From: Schizophyllum amplum
Lineage: Eukaryota; Basidiomycota; Agaricomycetes; Agaricales; Schizophyllaceae
Length of the DNA stretch: 64,000 bases
Assembly (NCBI GenBank): GCA_007026445.1
Contig: VDMD01000003.1
Location: 1,426,001 to 1,490,000 of the forward strand
Direction of reading: 5' to 3'
Shown here: in pieces, positions 32,053 to 44,316 of the stretch
Layout of the letters: each line of letters begins with the position of its first letter
Numbering within the stretch: the first letter of the stretch is position 1
Position numbers and translations under genes: made by a program
Notes under the pieces: model-generated
What the model was told of the DNA's origin: nothing
Seen by the model: the letters and a program-made list of their open reading frames with translations, nothing else
Database searches by the model: none

Positions 32053-35000
32053 ATGGCGACCGAGACGGAAAATTGGGATGACGATTTCGAATTCGGAGGC
32101 CAGAAAACGAGTCGGGAGCTGGACAGGGATGGTGCAGCGCCAGCGGCCAGCAAGGAGCATCGATCTCGGGCATCCCATGCATCTCACGGCGATGGCGAAG
32201 GCGAGAACTGGGATGCGGACTTCGAGGACGAGCATATGAGTGCCCACCAGCCTATGTCGTTCCCTCATGCTATTCCCGACGAATCTCCACCTCACTCAGT
32301 TGTTCCCAACGTGCAGTCGTCACCGAAGCGCCCGCGAGAGGAAGACTACGACTCGGAGGAAGACGACGACGCGGAGTTCGGTGCGCACGGGGAAGAAGAG
32401 GACAGGACCGTGACAGCTCGTAGCAGAAGACCGCTGGCGCAGGAGAGGCCTCCAATGCCTGAGCGTGCGTTTACCGTTTGATGTTTAGATGGTCCTGGTT
32501 GCTGATCTAACTCACCTTAAAGTGCCTCACGCGCTCCTTGGCCTTAAGATACCCAATCTCCCGTCCGCCTACAGCACCGATGCACCACAGCCCCATCCGC
32601 GTTCCCCTACTGCCTCTGTGTTCTCCGTGCCTGCGCCCAGTGTAATGTCAAGTACAGATAGCACGGCGCATATGCTAGCACGGACTGTCAGTGGCGAATC
32701 TCGATTCGACCGCTCGCATTCACACGTCAAGTCTGGTCATCGCCTGGACACCCTACCTCCCAGCCCGCCGATTCACAGGGAGAGGGAGCGAAGAAGACTG
32801 AGGAAGAAGAGCCGGCCCACGCCCGTGTCTGACAGCAATGGTCAGTTCTCTTACGACATTCCCTTGCAAGTAGGTTCTGACATCCTGCCAGCTGCAGGGC
32901 CGTCCTCCGAATACCCATTCGCTATGGAGTCCCAGGATATGCATATGCAGATGGACGAGGGAGATGTGTTCACCGATCCCCCTGCTCCCCCGCCGACGAG
33001 AGCCAGAACGGCGTCGCGCAGTAGCTCGCGGCCCCATACTCCGAACCAGACTTCGCAGCCTTCCCAGTCACGCCGACCTCGTGCCTCGTCCAGGTCATCC
33101 TCACGGCCGCCGTCCGCTACGCCGTCTAGGCCACGCACTCCCTCCCACGCATCGCGAACGCGCACGCCTCCGAACGCTGTGCCCATTCCCCTTCACAGGA
33201 AAGCTTCGCAGGCCGCTATCGCTGTGCCACAGACCCCTCCTTCTGGAGTCGGCTCTGCGGGCTCTCCTCCTGGCGGTGGTTTGCTCGGCCGCATGAGCAG
33301 CGTGAAGAGGCGATGGGACGCTGCACGCAGGAGCAAGCGAAGCAGTACGACCCCTTCTGAAGTCGGCGCGGACGCAGAATACGGCGATAGAAGGCGCAGT
33401 ATCGACAGCAGGCGCAGCATGGACGAGGAGGAGGTCCGCAGGGCCAGCATCGATTCTCGAAAATCTATCGAACGGAGCCGGCGACGCCAGAGCGTCGACC
33501 CTGCGATGGTAGCGGGACAAAGGAAGGGTCATAAAAGGGCGAACAAGTCGATGGACTGGAGGATCGGAATGAGGAAGCATAAGGCGCCCAAGGATGTGGT
33601 CACGAGCGACGACGGCGAGATGGACGAGGACGACAATGAGCAAACGCCGCGGCCGCAAAGTGCGACGTCGATGGATTTTGAGGGCCTGCCGCCGATACCG
33701 CCGGTCCCAGCCATACAGTACGACTTCGACCCGAGCAAATATGAGCGGAGGAACGAGTCGTCGTCGTCGTTGGCGTCCTCATCGTCGGTGTCGTCCCCGG
33801 CCGCTCGTCGGGCATCTTTGTGTCCTTCACCTACTCCGCACGGGCGAGGGTATGTTCATACTTGTGCGTGCTTATATATGTCTCACAGACCTATCCAGAA
33901 ATTCTCCTTCTCCGACGCCTTACAGCCGAGGGCCTTCGCCGTCTCCCTTGTCGCCACAGGATACCAGTGGCAAGGATAAGGACAAAGCTACCACTAAGCT
34001 CATCAAGCGTAAATCGATGGGCTTCGTCCAGTTGCGCAAGTCGACACGGCCGCTCAATGGCAGCGTCGAGGATGTGGCTGGTAAGCATCTCTCTCCCTCG
34101 CCCTCGCCCAATAACTCCTGCTCATATTGTACACATCGCAGATAACTCCAGCGATGGGGGCCGACCATCCAGCGCCACAGGTAGTCTAGAGGGACAGGAA
34201 GCGCATCATGCTCCCGGGCGCATGTCCAATTTCGTCCGCAGGATATCCTTCGGCTCCAAAGGCCCAGCGCCCGGCGGCGTCGCCAATTTGCTTAACACGC
34301 CCAACAAGCACAAGCGCACGAAGAGCGGTGGCCTTTTGCCGCCACTTGAAGTGCACGCGCCGCCATTGCCGTCTCCGCTCGGGACAATCGACCCCAGTCC
34401 GCAGTCTACGCCTCGGGGCCCGCAGCCTGTCAAAGGCGCAATGGGACGTGCGGCTGGTGAGCGAAATTTATTGAAAGTGGCGAGGGCGCGAAGCTGATCC
34501 TAGTCAGGGACTTCCGCAGCGAACCGCGCCGTTGGTGCGGGGGCAATCCATTCCAGTCTTGGTCGATCTTCTCCTTTCAGTTCACCTTACGCGGAGAGAG
34601 GATCGGGGTTTGGCAGCGGGCGCGGCGAGCCTTCGGCAAGCTCAGGAAAGCCCGGAACACAACTGATACAGACCTATAGCGCCAGCGGGCTCGCAAGTGA
34701 AGCTGGTAGGTTTTGAGGTTTTGTCTGACGGTGTGTTAAGCAACTTTGGTCTGATAGGCTCTGCACGACCATCGCCTACGATGCGACGAAATTCGTTGGG
34801 TGACTTGAATATGCGGCGGACAACGTCAGGTGGCGGCCTCAGGATACCTACGCGGATCAGTCAAGCGCAACAGGGTCTACGACGGGATCTGGGACTGGTG
34901 AGGGACTTCGCCGGAAGCGTAAGCGGTGAGCATTCTTTTAGCATCCAGGAAGTGTATTTCATATGCTGAGCCTTCTCGCAGAACTGCGCGAACTTCGCGA

Positions 35001-38000
35001 CACCTACAACGTGCTGGTCAGCCGCGTCAGCGGTATGCTGGACGAAATGCGCCGCGACGAGCCCGTTGCTGCTCCTGCCACAGCAACATCAAGTGATGCT
35101 GAGCCCTCGTCTGCCACATCCGCGGACAGTCGCGGTACGCCGAAGAGCGGACGACCTAGTCAAGAGAACAAGCGCCGGAGCAAGGATAGTAGACGAGACA
35201 GCAGTGATCGAAGACGAAGCAAAGATGCTACTCCGTCAACGCCGTCGAAGAGCAAGACGCCACGATCCCCTTTCGGACGACGTTCGCGGAGTGGGACTGC
35301 TTCCTCCCAGAATGCTCCTTCTTTACCAGCTGTGGCTCAGTCACATACATCTGGCAGCGCGCCTACTCAGCCTCAGCCGGACACTTCGATGGTTGCAACG
35401 CTGCAGTCATCTGGAGGTGTCGGCCATGACGCTACGCCATTGGGCAAATTCTCCTCTCGTTTCTACTCGATCAATAATCGCTATGCGATGGCCTGGGAAT
35501 GCGCCGACCTGCTCATTGAATTGGGCGGAGGTGCACCACCAGCCATCGCCGGCGTCGCGGCGAGCCCAACGTCCGGTGAGCCCATCGATGAACACAGTGT
35601 AAGCAAAGCTTATCATCATTTAGAAACACATCCAAGGAGTGCTCGCGAAGCGTCGGACCATACAATATCGGAAGCAGCCACGTCCATCGCGCCCGATGTC
35701 CCTGCACCCACAAGGTCGGGTAGAGACCGAGGAGAAAGCGAACCCGGCACGCGCAGCCATCTGGAAAAATCGACCTCTGCGCCTGCCCAGATGAACCGCA
35801 CGCGCGCTATCACGCTCACAGATGGTGAAAGCCCTATGATAGGTCCGGGTGAAGGCCCTGTCCTGCCAAGCTCCACTTCTGGGGGCAGGGCTTCCACTGT
35901 AGGTCGCGGAGGTGGTGATCTGACCCAGCGGCAACTTGCGCTGTTGCGAGAGATGCTCACGTCGCCGCCAACGGTTCAGCAACGAGTATGTCATTCGTTG
36001 CCAGTTCCTTTCATTTTTCGATACTCATGCTCTGAGTCTTTAGGGTCCTTCCAACACGTCCGTGCTTACCACTCAAAGCCAGCATGATAGTCCACTGCGC
36101 ATGTCGTCCCAATTGCCGTCGAACGAGTCGCGAGTGAGTACTCCGTCGATGCCCGTCAGGTCCAAACTGACGAATTTATGATGAGTCGGCTCTCCTACAT
36201 GACCCTTCGACACATCAGCATGGCAGACGCGACGTGCATGACCCTACCGTCAATCGAGAGTGGACTTGGGAGAGCTTCGCGGTCGAGGCAAGGCCTACGC
36301 CATCTACCGCTGCACGAGAAGTCATCGGGTTGGCCAGCGCCAGCTCTCTGACCTTACCGCCAGAGGAGACTTACGGTGCGAATAATTGTACCTGCGCACC
36401 TACAAACTGACTCATAACCGTTTTAGAGAGCAATCCTGAAGTACGGCGCAAGCGTGCTTCTCGTATTGGTGGGCTTGGCATGGCAGGACTGCGGGACATG
36501 TTGCGCGCCCTGAAACGTGGGGCAGTCGATCCCAACCTTGCTGGCGAATCTACCAGCAGTTTGAGTACGAACTCTTCCAAAGCTGCGCCAACGCAACCTG
36601 GCATCTTGAAACGGGCAAGCAGGACTGCTACCCTTAACACTGCCGGACTACCGACTCCTAGGGGTGAGAGTGCAAGTCCATCTTCCGGATTCGTGTCTGA
36701 CGTGGCTTATGCAGGAACTCTGACTTCAGCAACAAGCGGTATTACCGTCGGCCGGCGGCGCGCGAAGACCTCTAGTGGACCTCCAGAGAGCGTAGGCTCT
36801 GGTCGGGACACGCCGTATAGCCGATGCGAAACCCCTTATAATCAGTCGGAACTCCCTGGGACCGGCAGTCGCACGCACTTCGAAGTCCCCGCCACTCCAT
36901 CACGTTCCGGCCGGGATACCTACGTGCACTCCAACAGTTCGAAGATATCCTCAAAATTTGGGTTTCACGGAAATGCCAGCAGCTTGGGTGTCAGCGGCAG
37001 CGCCAACAACAAGTCTAGTCCTCGTCGACCGAGCATAGCAAGCATCTTCCGCATAGGCAAGAGCGACAAGGGAGAAGGCAAGGAGGAATCGCAGGAGAGC
37101 CTTGCGAAGGCGAATAAGGCGGTGCTGAAGGAAGGTGCCAAGAGCCCCAAGGGAGGCAAACTCCGTGTGAAGAGGCGACCGAAGGACAAAGAGCGTCCGC
37201 CTCTGTCCGGCTCGGGCAGCGGATCTGCGTCTCCCGCCTTGGGCAGTGGTGCCGAGGAGGACCGCGACGGTAGCGGGACCAGGTCCGCCTCCACGTCCGC
37301 GCACGGTTCAGGGCATGGCCCGGAAGGCAGCTCTTCCACGATGGACGAAGACGAGGACGAGGACTGGGATCGTATGGACGTCGAGCTCGACCTGCCAAGG
37401 GCCGATTCAAGAGGATCCTTAGGTCTTGGGCAACCGTCCGTGGCAGTCGGTGCGTCCGTATGTCCGCGACGGTCAATTGTTATGCTTACAGGCGCAGCAG
37501 GCCTCAACTCGCCTCATAGCTCGAATGAGCGTCCCTACAAGGCCTCTTCTGGCGCGGAAACAGTCAGAGCATCTCAGCCAGCCGATCGCGGGCGTTCACC
37601 CTACTCTCAGATGAGCCCTCGCACGATGATGAGAAGCTCTAGCGGCCGCAGCGTCTCCGGCCCGTCTGCCCCAGGCAGCAGCTCCAGCCTATTCGACCGC
37701 CCTTCGCGACTATCGAACGTGGAGGAGGACCTAGCAAGGGGGGACAACGAAGCCAGCCGACGAGGGGATGCCGGGAAGGAGTCGCCCATTGACCGACGCG
37801 TCCCACCGCTGCGCATCGGATCGACGACCAAGACCGGTTCCGTACGTTCAATGCCAGCGGGCCCTGGCTCTTGGACCGCCGGCACGTTCTCGCCGGAGCC
37901 TGGTGCATCGTGGAAGGTGGAAGAAACTGTGGATCCTCTGCAGCCCCTACCAATGCAGCCCCGACTCGCCATGACGCCCGAAAATATCAAACCCCTGCTC

Positions 38001-38129
38001 GAAAACGCCCGCGAGATCAAGCTGCGCCTAGCCGACTGTATCGAGGAGGTGCGCGAGTTGCTCGGCGGCAAAGAATTCAAGGAGCTGCGCAAGGCAGCTT
38101 CCGGCGACATGGTAGGTCTCGCCGTTTGA
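32053..38129 (+). CDS. Very large disordered protein, possibly Byr4/Bfa1-like
   Basis: Start ATG 32053. The N-terminus carries two matching acidic motifs, NWDDDFEF and NWDADFED. Then come more than 1,000 residues rich in Ser, Pro and Arg with phosphorylation-like RRxS runs (RRRSIDSRRSMDEEE), a possible coiled coil (ELRELRDTYNVLVSRVSGML), FSSRFYSINNRYAMAWECAD, and a helical C-terminus (LLENAREIKLRLADCIEEVR). About a dozen short introns. Tryptophan-acidic N-termini of this kind occur in Byr4/Bfa1, the spindle-pole GAP scaffold of the septation/mitotic-exit network. The resemblance is short, so the name is a hypothesis. The stop at 38127-38129 follows an unspliced GTAGGT; splicing it would extend the gene to 38417. 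Confidence 0.7.
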
Positions 38130-38644
38130 TGAGGGAGGCTCGTAATATGCGCCTTCTTCCCGTCCTGCTGTCGTTCTCTATCTCTCCTTGCTTCTCATCT
38201 TCCTGAACAAAAGTTGTCGGTGAGTTCCTTCGTTTGTGGTCCGTTGCCAACGCTTACCGTCTGTTCACAGAATCGCTATAATCTGGACCTATCATTTTTC
38301 GTAATGCCTTCGTCATACCCCGAGCGTGTACACACCTCGTCGCATGCAGTAATGCCCTCTCCCATGATCCCACGTACAGTAGGTCTCACTGCTTTCGTGC
38401 AAACGCTATCGACCTGAACATACGCATGTACTACGCCCATCATCTCACACGCATTGTACATAGTACTTACGATTCCTGGAACATTGACTTTCGTTCATCC
38501 CTTCAATACGCTCTATCTATTTCTCATATACATCAAACGGTATTGCTACATTAACTGTCTTGCTTGTGTCTGAACCTCGCATTGCTCGCGCTTAGTAACG
38601 CAAGTCAGTCTAAGCAACAAAAAAAAACGTCCTAGCTGGATGCA
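38130..38644. other. 3' flank of the large gene
   Basis: Contains the alternative last exons of the upstream gene (38214-38219 and 38271-38417) and then AT-richer sequence up to the tRNA, with no other gene seen. Confidence 0.4.
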
Positions 38645-38717
38645 TGCCCCGTACCCGATTTGAACGAGTGATCTTCGCATTACAAGTGCGACGCCTTAGC
38701 CACTTGGCCAACGGGGC
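38645..38717 (-). tRNA. tRNA-Thr (UGU), intronless
   Basis: 73 nt on the minus strand. The acceptor stem GCCCCGT pairs with ACGGGGC, followed by discriminator A. The D arm reads GCCAAGTGGCTAAGGC. The anticodon stem TCGCA/TGCGA encloses the loop CTTGTAA, so the anticodon is UGU (Thr). The T arm ACTCG-TTCAAAT-CGGGT pairs with one G-U. No intron. All arms fold, so this should be functional. Confidence 0.95.
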
Positions 38718-39167
38718 CTGTGCTTACAACCCACTACAACCTTATCTATGTGGCATAAAACATTTGCAGATCTTGCAAACCGAAGTCACTTTTTTTCTCA
38801 GCTTCACAGGACTCATAACGTAAAGCAAAGTAAAACAAAGACAAGACCATAGAGCTTGCAAAGCATGAGTAGTGGCTTGCATTCGTAACAGACTACGTAT
38901 AAGTATACTAGGATAGCATGTCAAAGCTATGAACATATGAGTACTGGTGGTGAGTTAAGTAGCGTATCGCGAGTGCATGGTAATAGTGCGAGTGCGACAA
39001 CAATGTGGTGAGTGCGTCTCAATAATCATAAACCCCAACCCAAAGAGATGAACGAGGAGAATGTAGATGTGCGGGAGATGGATGCGAGAGCGCGTCGGAG
39101 GGACGCATGAGGTGGTGGTCGAGCGAAGGATTAAAATCCTATCCTAAGGAGGTTTGGAACGAGCAGC
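38718..39167. other. 3' flank of HSP60, no gene seen
   Basis: About 450 bp, AT-rich near 38720-38950; no frame or RNA gene recognised. Confidence 0.45.
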
Positions 39168-41118
39168 TTAGAAGCCACCCATGCCACCCATCCCTCCCAT
39201 ACCACCCATGCCGCCGCCCATACCGCCAGCCGGCTTGTCCTCCTCCGGCGCGTCCACGACCGAGCACTCGCTCGTGGTGAGCAGCGAAGCGACACCCGAC
39301 GCGTCCACGAGCGCCGTGCGCACGACCTTGAGCGGGTCGACAATCCCCGCCTTGATCATGTCCACGTACTCGCCCTTCGCGGCGTCGTAGCCCCAGGAGA
39401 ATTTGTCCGCGGCAGCGTAGTCCTTGAGCAGCGTGCCGACGATGACGCTCGCCTCCTCGCCCGCGTTGCTCAGGATCGCGCGCGACGGGTTGGTCAGCGC
39501 GCGGCGGATGATCGCGACGCCGAGCTCCTGGTCGAAGTTGGCGGTCGGGATGGGCTTCGCGTCGGGCGAAGTAGGCGCGGAGGCGGACGCGGCGCCCGGC
39601 GAGTTCGTCGCGAGCATGAGCGACGCCTTCAGCAGGGCGACACCGCCACCGGGGAGGATGCCCTCCTCAACAGCGGCGCGCGTCGCGTTGAGCGCATCGT
39701 CGTAGCGGTCCTTCTTCTCGCCGACCTCAACCTCGCTGCTGCCGCCGACCTTGATGACGGCGACACCGCCGCTGAGCTTGGCCAGACGCTCCTGGAGCTT
39801 GGTGCGGTCGTAGTCGCTCGTGGTCGGGTCGTCGACAAGCGCGCGAATCTGCTCGCAGCGCCCCTGAATGGCGTCCTTCGAGCCCTCGCCGTTGAGGACA
39901 ATGGTGTCCTCCTTGGTAATGGTGATAGAGCCAGTCGAGCCGAGGAGGTCGACAGTGGCCTTCTCGAGCTTGATGTCGAGCTCATCAGTGAAGACCGTGC
40001 CGCCGGTGAGGATGGCAATGTCGCCAAGGATAGACTTGCGGTTGTCACCGAAGCCGGGCGCCTTAACGGCGACGACCTGGAGCTGGCCGCGGAGCTTGTT
40101 GAGGATGAGCGCAGCGAGCGCCTCACCGTCAACGTCCTCAGCAATGATGACCAGCGGGCGGCGCATCTGGACGGCGGTCTCGAGCGAGGGGAGGATGTCC
40201 TGGAGCATCGAGATCTTCTTCTCGCTGAGGAGGATGAGGGGCTTCTCGAACTCGACCTTCTGCGCCTTCACGTCGGTGATGAAGTAGGGCGAGATGAAGC
40301 CGCGGTCGAAGCGCATGCCCTCCGTGATCTCGATCTCGTCCTCGATGGTCTTGCCCTCCTTCACGGTAATGACACCCTCCTTGCCGACCTTCTCCATGGC
40401 CTGGGCAATGAGGTTGCCGACGTGGGTGTCGCCGTTCGCGCTGATGGTCGCGACCTGCGCAATTTCGGAGGTGGTGGTGATGGTCTTCGTCTGCGAGGCG
40501 AGGAACTCGACAACGCGGTCGACAGCCGCCTGGGAGCCACGGCGGAGGTCCATGGGGTTGCAGCCGGCGGCGACGTTCTTGACACCCTCGGAGTAGATGG
40601 CGCGCGCGAGAACCGTCGCGGTCGTCGTGCCGTCACCAGCAATCTCGTTGGTTTTCGACGCGACGTCCTGAACGAGGCTAGAGGAATGTGAGTACTTTCA
40701 CCCCCAGCTCAGTCTGCTGACGCACCGAGCACCGAGGTTCTCGAACTTGTCCTTCAACGTGATGGACTTGGCAACAGTGACACCGTCTACCGCTCCGTCA
40801 GAACATGCACAACCACGAGCGCGCGTGCGACTCACCCTTCGTAATCTTCGGACCACCGAACGACTGCTCAATGATCACATTCCGGCCTGTGATACGCGTT
40901 AGTCAGTGGGTATGCGCGCGAAGCGACTCTTTCTGCTCACCCTTGGGGCCAAGCGTGACGCTGACAGCGTTCGCAAGAATGTCCACACCCTTCAAGATAG
41001 CAGCGCGCCCATCATTGGAGAACTTAATCTCCTTGTGGGCTCCCCTGGTAAGCACGGGCTTCGCCGCCTTCGCGGCGCGGCGCAGCGAGCGGGAAGAAGT
41101 CGCGGAGACGGTGTGCAT
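39168..41118 (-). CDS. hsp60: Mitochondrial chaperonin HSP60
   Basis: GroEL-type chaperonin of the mitochondrial matrix; folds imported proteins with HSP10. ATG 41118 starts a basic presequence ([20 protein letters not shown]), then mature GroEL sequence: [28 protein letters not shown], the ATPase motif [14 protein letters not shown], and [11 protein letters not shown]. Also [20 protein letters not shown] and the methionine/glycine-rich tail [15 protein letters not shown], stop TAA 39170-39168. Four small exons at the 5' end are joined in frame by short introns between about 40680 and 41060; the rest is one long exon. Length and all signature blocks are as expected. A TTCGAGAA site upstream could be part of a heat-shock element. 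Confidence 0.97.
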
Positions 41119-41370
41119 GGTGAACGGAGGTGCTAACTGCAGCGGTGACCTTGAAGCAGGCTTTTGTTCGTCGACGACGGCGCCGATGAAGGGAAGAGGA
41201 AAGAGGTGAAGAACTGGTCCCGGAAGGAATGCAGAAGAAAAGACGCGTCCATGTCAAATTTTGTACGCGCGCTGACTAAGCCGGTCCGCCGGTTCCTGCC
41301 GGTCTTCTCGCACTTTCGACACGCGACGCGGGGTCTTGCGGGGGTAACACGTCTTCATGCCTGCTACGAG

Positions 41371-41378
41371 TTCGAGAA
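41371..41378. promoter_or_regulatory. Possible heat-shock element half-palindrome
   Basis: TTCGAGAA, the TTCnnGAA core bound by HSF, 253 bp upstream of the HSP60 ATG, with another TTC at 41354. Only two perfectly spaced units are visible, so this is suggestive. Confidence 0.35.
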
Positions 41379-42360
41379 ACAGAGCCTTGAGCTCTCCGTG
41401 AGCACAGAGCGAGTACGACACGACATGGTCGGCGAGACCCCCTTTTTTTTGGCCTGCGAAACGTCGACGTCGCAAAATTACAGTAAACCTGAGAGATGCT
41501 AGAGCCCAAGGGATGGGAGGGGACGTTGTAAATAGACAGCACTGTACACTGGAGACAGTCACATCACTAAGTAGATACGAGGTCATACAGCACAACTGCA
41601 GACTCGAACTCGCCGTGTTGTTTGGCGTGATCGAAAGTCGCGGTCACCTGACCAGTTGAACTTCGCCCTCCGGTCTCCGCGCGGTCCGGCATGGCGGCCC
41701 TGTCGGCCTATGCGCTCAACAACGGCGTGAGTTCTAGATTATCATCACAGGCCTAGATTCACTTCAAGCCCCCACTGAGTAAGTAGAGAATGAGCGACGT
41801 CGACAGACCTGAATTTCCTCATGCGCCACAAATGTAATGGACATGTTCTTGTCTTGCATCCCGCGCCAGCCCAGTCAACGAACCAGCACCGCATATATCC
41901 CGTGCAACATTCATTATGCGTCCGATATACAAGGATACACCCATTATGAGGATACGGTACAACGTCCCAGAGATCCTACAAAGCATCCCAGAGATCCTAC
42001 AAAACGTCCCAGAAATCCGATAGTGTCCCAGAGATGTGCAGAAAGCCTACAGGTCCATCCAGAGCGTCGAAAGCATGCGACAGCAATCATCAACAATCGT
42101 TGTCCTCGTCATCATATCCCTCGTCATCATTTTCCTCGTCGTCGTTTTCCTCGTCGTCGTCTTTCCTCCTCATGCCGTCGTCTCTCCCTTCGTCGTATTC
42201 CACCTCGCCGTCGTCTTCCACCCGCCGTCGTCTTCCACCCGCCGTCGTCTGCCACCCGCCGTCGTCGTCGACTTCCTGTCGTCGTCTTCACCCCCGGTCG
42301 TCAACTTCGTAACTTGTCCACTCTCCCTCGTCGTCCTCATCGCCTCAATCGCGACCACCC
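41379..42360. other. Intergenic with short tandem repeats
   Basis: 41955-42035 holds about four copies of a 21-22-bp unit (ACAAARCRTCCCAGAGATCC). 42100-42330 is a degenerate TCG/CTC trinucleotide tract. Open frames there are repeat translations; no gene supported. Confidence 0.5.
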
Positions 42361-43971
42361 CTACATTAGCCCCAGCCCAGGCGGCGCTGCATAGACAGCT
42401 GAGAACGCTTCGGCGTCGTAGGAGTCGAATGGCGGCGCCTCGCCGTCGTACGAGTCGAATGACGGCGCCTCGCTGTCGTACGAGTCAAGATCCTCGACGA
42501 CACCATCCGAGTCCTCGACGACACGTCCGTCCGAGTCCTCGACGACGCCCTCGGAGTAGACTGGGGTAGTGTTCGAGCCCGACCCCGGCACACCATCCGA
42601 GTCCGCCGCCGCCGACCTCGCGAACGGATCCCGTGGTCCTCTGACGGGCGACGTTCGCCGCTCCGAGGTGTGTGGCCCCAACGCTATTGCGGCCTGCTCG
42701 GGCAGGGAAAGCGGAAGCTCGGGTAAGGGGCGCGGACGCCCCGAAGGAGAGCCAGATGTCAAAGGAGAGCCAAACGTCGAAGGAGAGCCAGACGTCGACG
42801 TCGAACTAGACGACCCCGCTGGGCTAGACGGGCCCATTGCACCAGTCGAGCTCCCAGTGGGCGTAAACGGCGACGCCTTCCCCGCCTTCGGGCGCGTCGG
42901 CGTCACGATCGGGCGGGGAAACACGAAATTGCGCTTCATGACGAATGCCGGAGGAGACAGTGGCGGAGGCGCAGGTGTTGGTTGGGCAGGAGGAAGTCCG
43001 TCCGTGCGCGGGCTGGAAAGCGGTGATTCGCGTGGACTGCATAGAGGTGAATCGCCTGAACTGCATAGAGGTGAATCGCCTGGACTGGATAGAGGCGAAG
43101 AGAGGGAGCTGGATGGCGGCCAGGAGCGAGGGCACGACAGAGGCGGCGAGGAAGAATTCGAGGGCGATTGGGGAAAGCCGGGACGACGCGCAGACCCACC
43201 AGGGGACCACATAGATGCAGAGCGCACAGATCCGCCAGGAGAGAGGGGAGACGCGCCTGGCAACGGCGGCTCGTTCTCCGCCGTCGGACTTCGGGACGTA
43301 TCCGCACCAAATGGCGTTGGTCGTCGGCCGCGGCCGCCCATGAACAACTCCGTCCGCTCATCTTCGACCCCAGGGAAAAGTCCCTTGACGGGCGAGCGCG
43401 AGCGCGTACCGTTCCGGTGGTTATTGGGCGGCGACAGGGGTGTATCGGCAGGAGGCAGGCCCGCGCGGCAGGTCACCGTGGCGTCGGGGTCCGAGGCCGG
43501 GCGGCAGACGATGGTGGCTTCGGCGGCGTAGCGGCGGGACGCGGAGGCGCGCACGGTCTCCTCGGGCCCGAGCGCCGCGAGGTCGGCGTTGGTGAGGACG
43601 GCGAAAGCGATGTAGGATTCTGTGCGTGGGGAAGTGTAAGGCGAGGAGGAACTTGAAGGCGGGGACGGGCATTGCTGGTGGGCGGATCAGTGATCGGTCG
43701 CGGTTGCTCGTGAGGAGACGTACGTGTGAGCGGCTACGGAGCGCTCTGCGCGACCATTGCATGCCGTCAAGATCTTGGAAGTCGCACTTGACGGATGTGA
43801 AGGAGCCCTGGAGCGCTTGGCGCTGTTCCTGCGCGCCGTCAGCGTCTTGTGCGATCACGGTGGCGCGCAGCGACGTACCTCGGTCATGCGCATCGCAGCG
43901 CAATCCTCTAGCTCCTGCTGCCTCTCCATATCCATCACGCGCTGTCTCCGGACATGGGATCGGGACGACAT
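42361..43971 (-). CDS. Disordered Pro/Ser-rich protein of unknown function
   Basis: ATG 43971 opens MSSRSHVRRQRVMDMERQQE, and splicing two introns of about 50 nt gives EQRQALQGSFTSVKCDFQDL and AMPVPAFKFLLALHFPTHR. A further junction near 43620 leads into ESYIAFAVLTNADLAALGPE and RRYAAEATIVCRPASDPDA. The rest, to TAG 42363-42361, is low-complexity Pro/Ser with internal repeats: SPLCSxxDSPL (27-bp DNA period, 43020-43095), SGSPxTFGSP, VVEDSDG and FDSYDGEAPP (30-bp period, 42415-42490). The folded part is only about 100 residues at the N-terminus. No family recognised. It is divergent from PCNA and shares its promoter region. Confidence 0.65.
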
Positions 43972-44219
43972 GGTATAGGCGGGTGCGCTGGTATATGCGG
44001 ACGAATGTGTGCGGGGACAGTGTAGCGGACTTTTGGATAGCCGGCGCTCTCGCCAGTATTACGGGGATAGTCTGTGCAAATAAAGAGCCAAAAAGAGAGC
44101 GGGAAGTCTAGATATGTCTCGAGCTGCGCGGCGGCTCGAGTGGGAGGAGGAGACAAGGGTAGGTGCGGGACAATGGAGCTCCAACTCAACTGGTCACAGG
44201 CGTTATTTCGCGTGACATA

Positions 44220-44292
44220 ACGCGTAGCGTCGCCCTCTTTTTGCAGACGCGTTCTGCTCCTGCCTTTCACCCCCACCCTCCCCCGTACGCGT
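44220..44292. promoter_or_regulatory. Three MluI cell-cycle boxes (ACGCGT) before PCNA
   Basis: ACGCGT occurs at 44220-44225, 44247-44252 and 44287-44292, all within 97 bp of the PCNA start; a fourth lies in its first intron. ACGCGT is the site bound by MBF-type factors that switch on G1/S genes, including PCNA, in other fungi. Here it could also act on the divergent gene at 43971. Confidence 0.7.
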
Positions 44293-44316
44293 CCCCGCCG
44301 TTGACAGTCGCGAGCC

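Noticed and set aside
39629..40144. A 171-codon Ser/Arg-rich frame inside HSP60
   Set aside because: Alternative frame of a strongly biased, highly expressed gene; no independent evidence.
42569..43531. A 320-codon plus-strand frame opposite the disordered gene
   Set aside because: Antisense shadow of a GC-rich Pro/Ser coding region; the minus strand has introns and an in-frame start that fit a gene.
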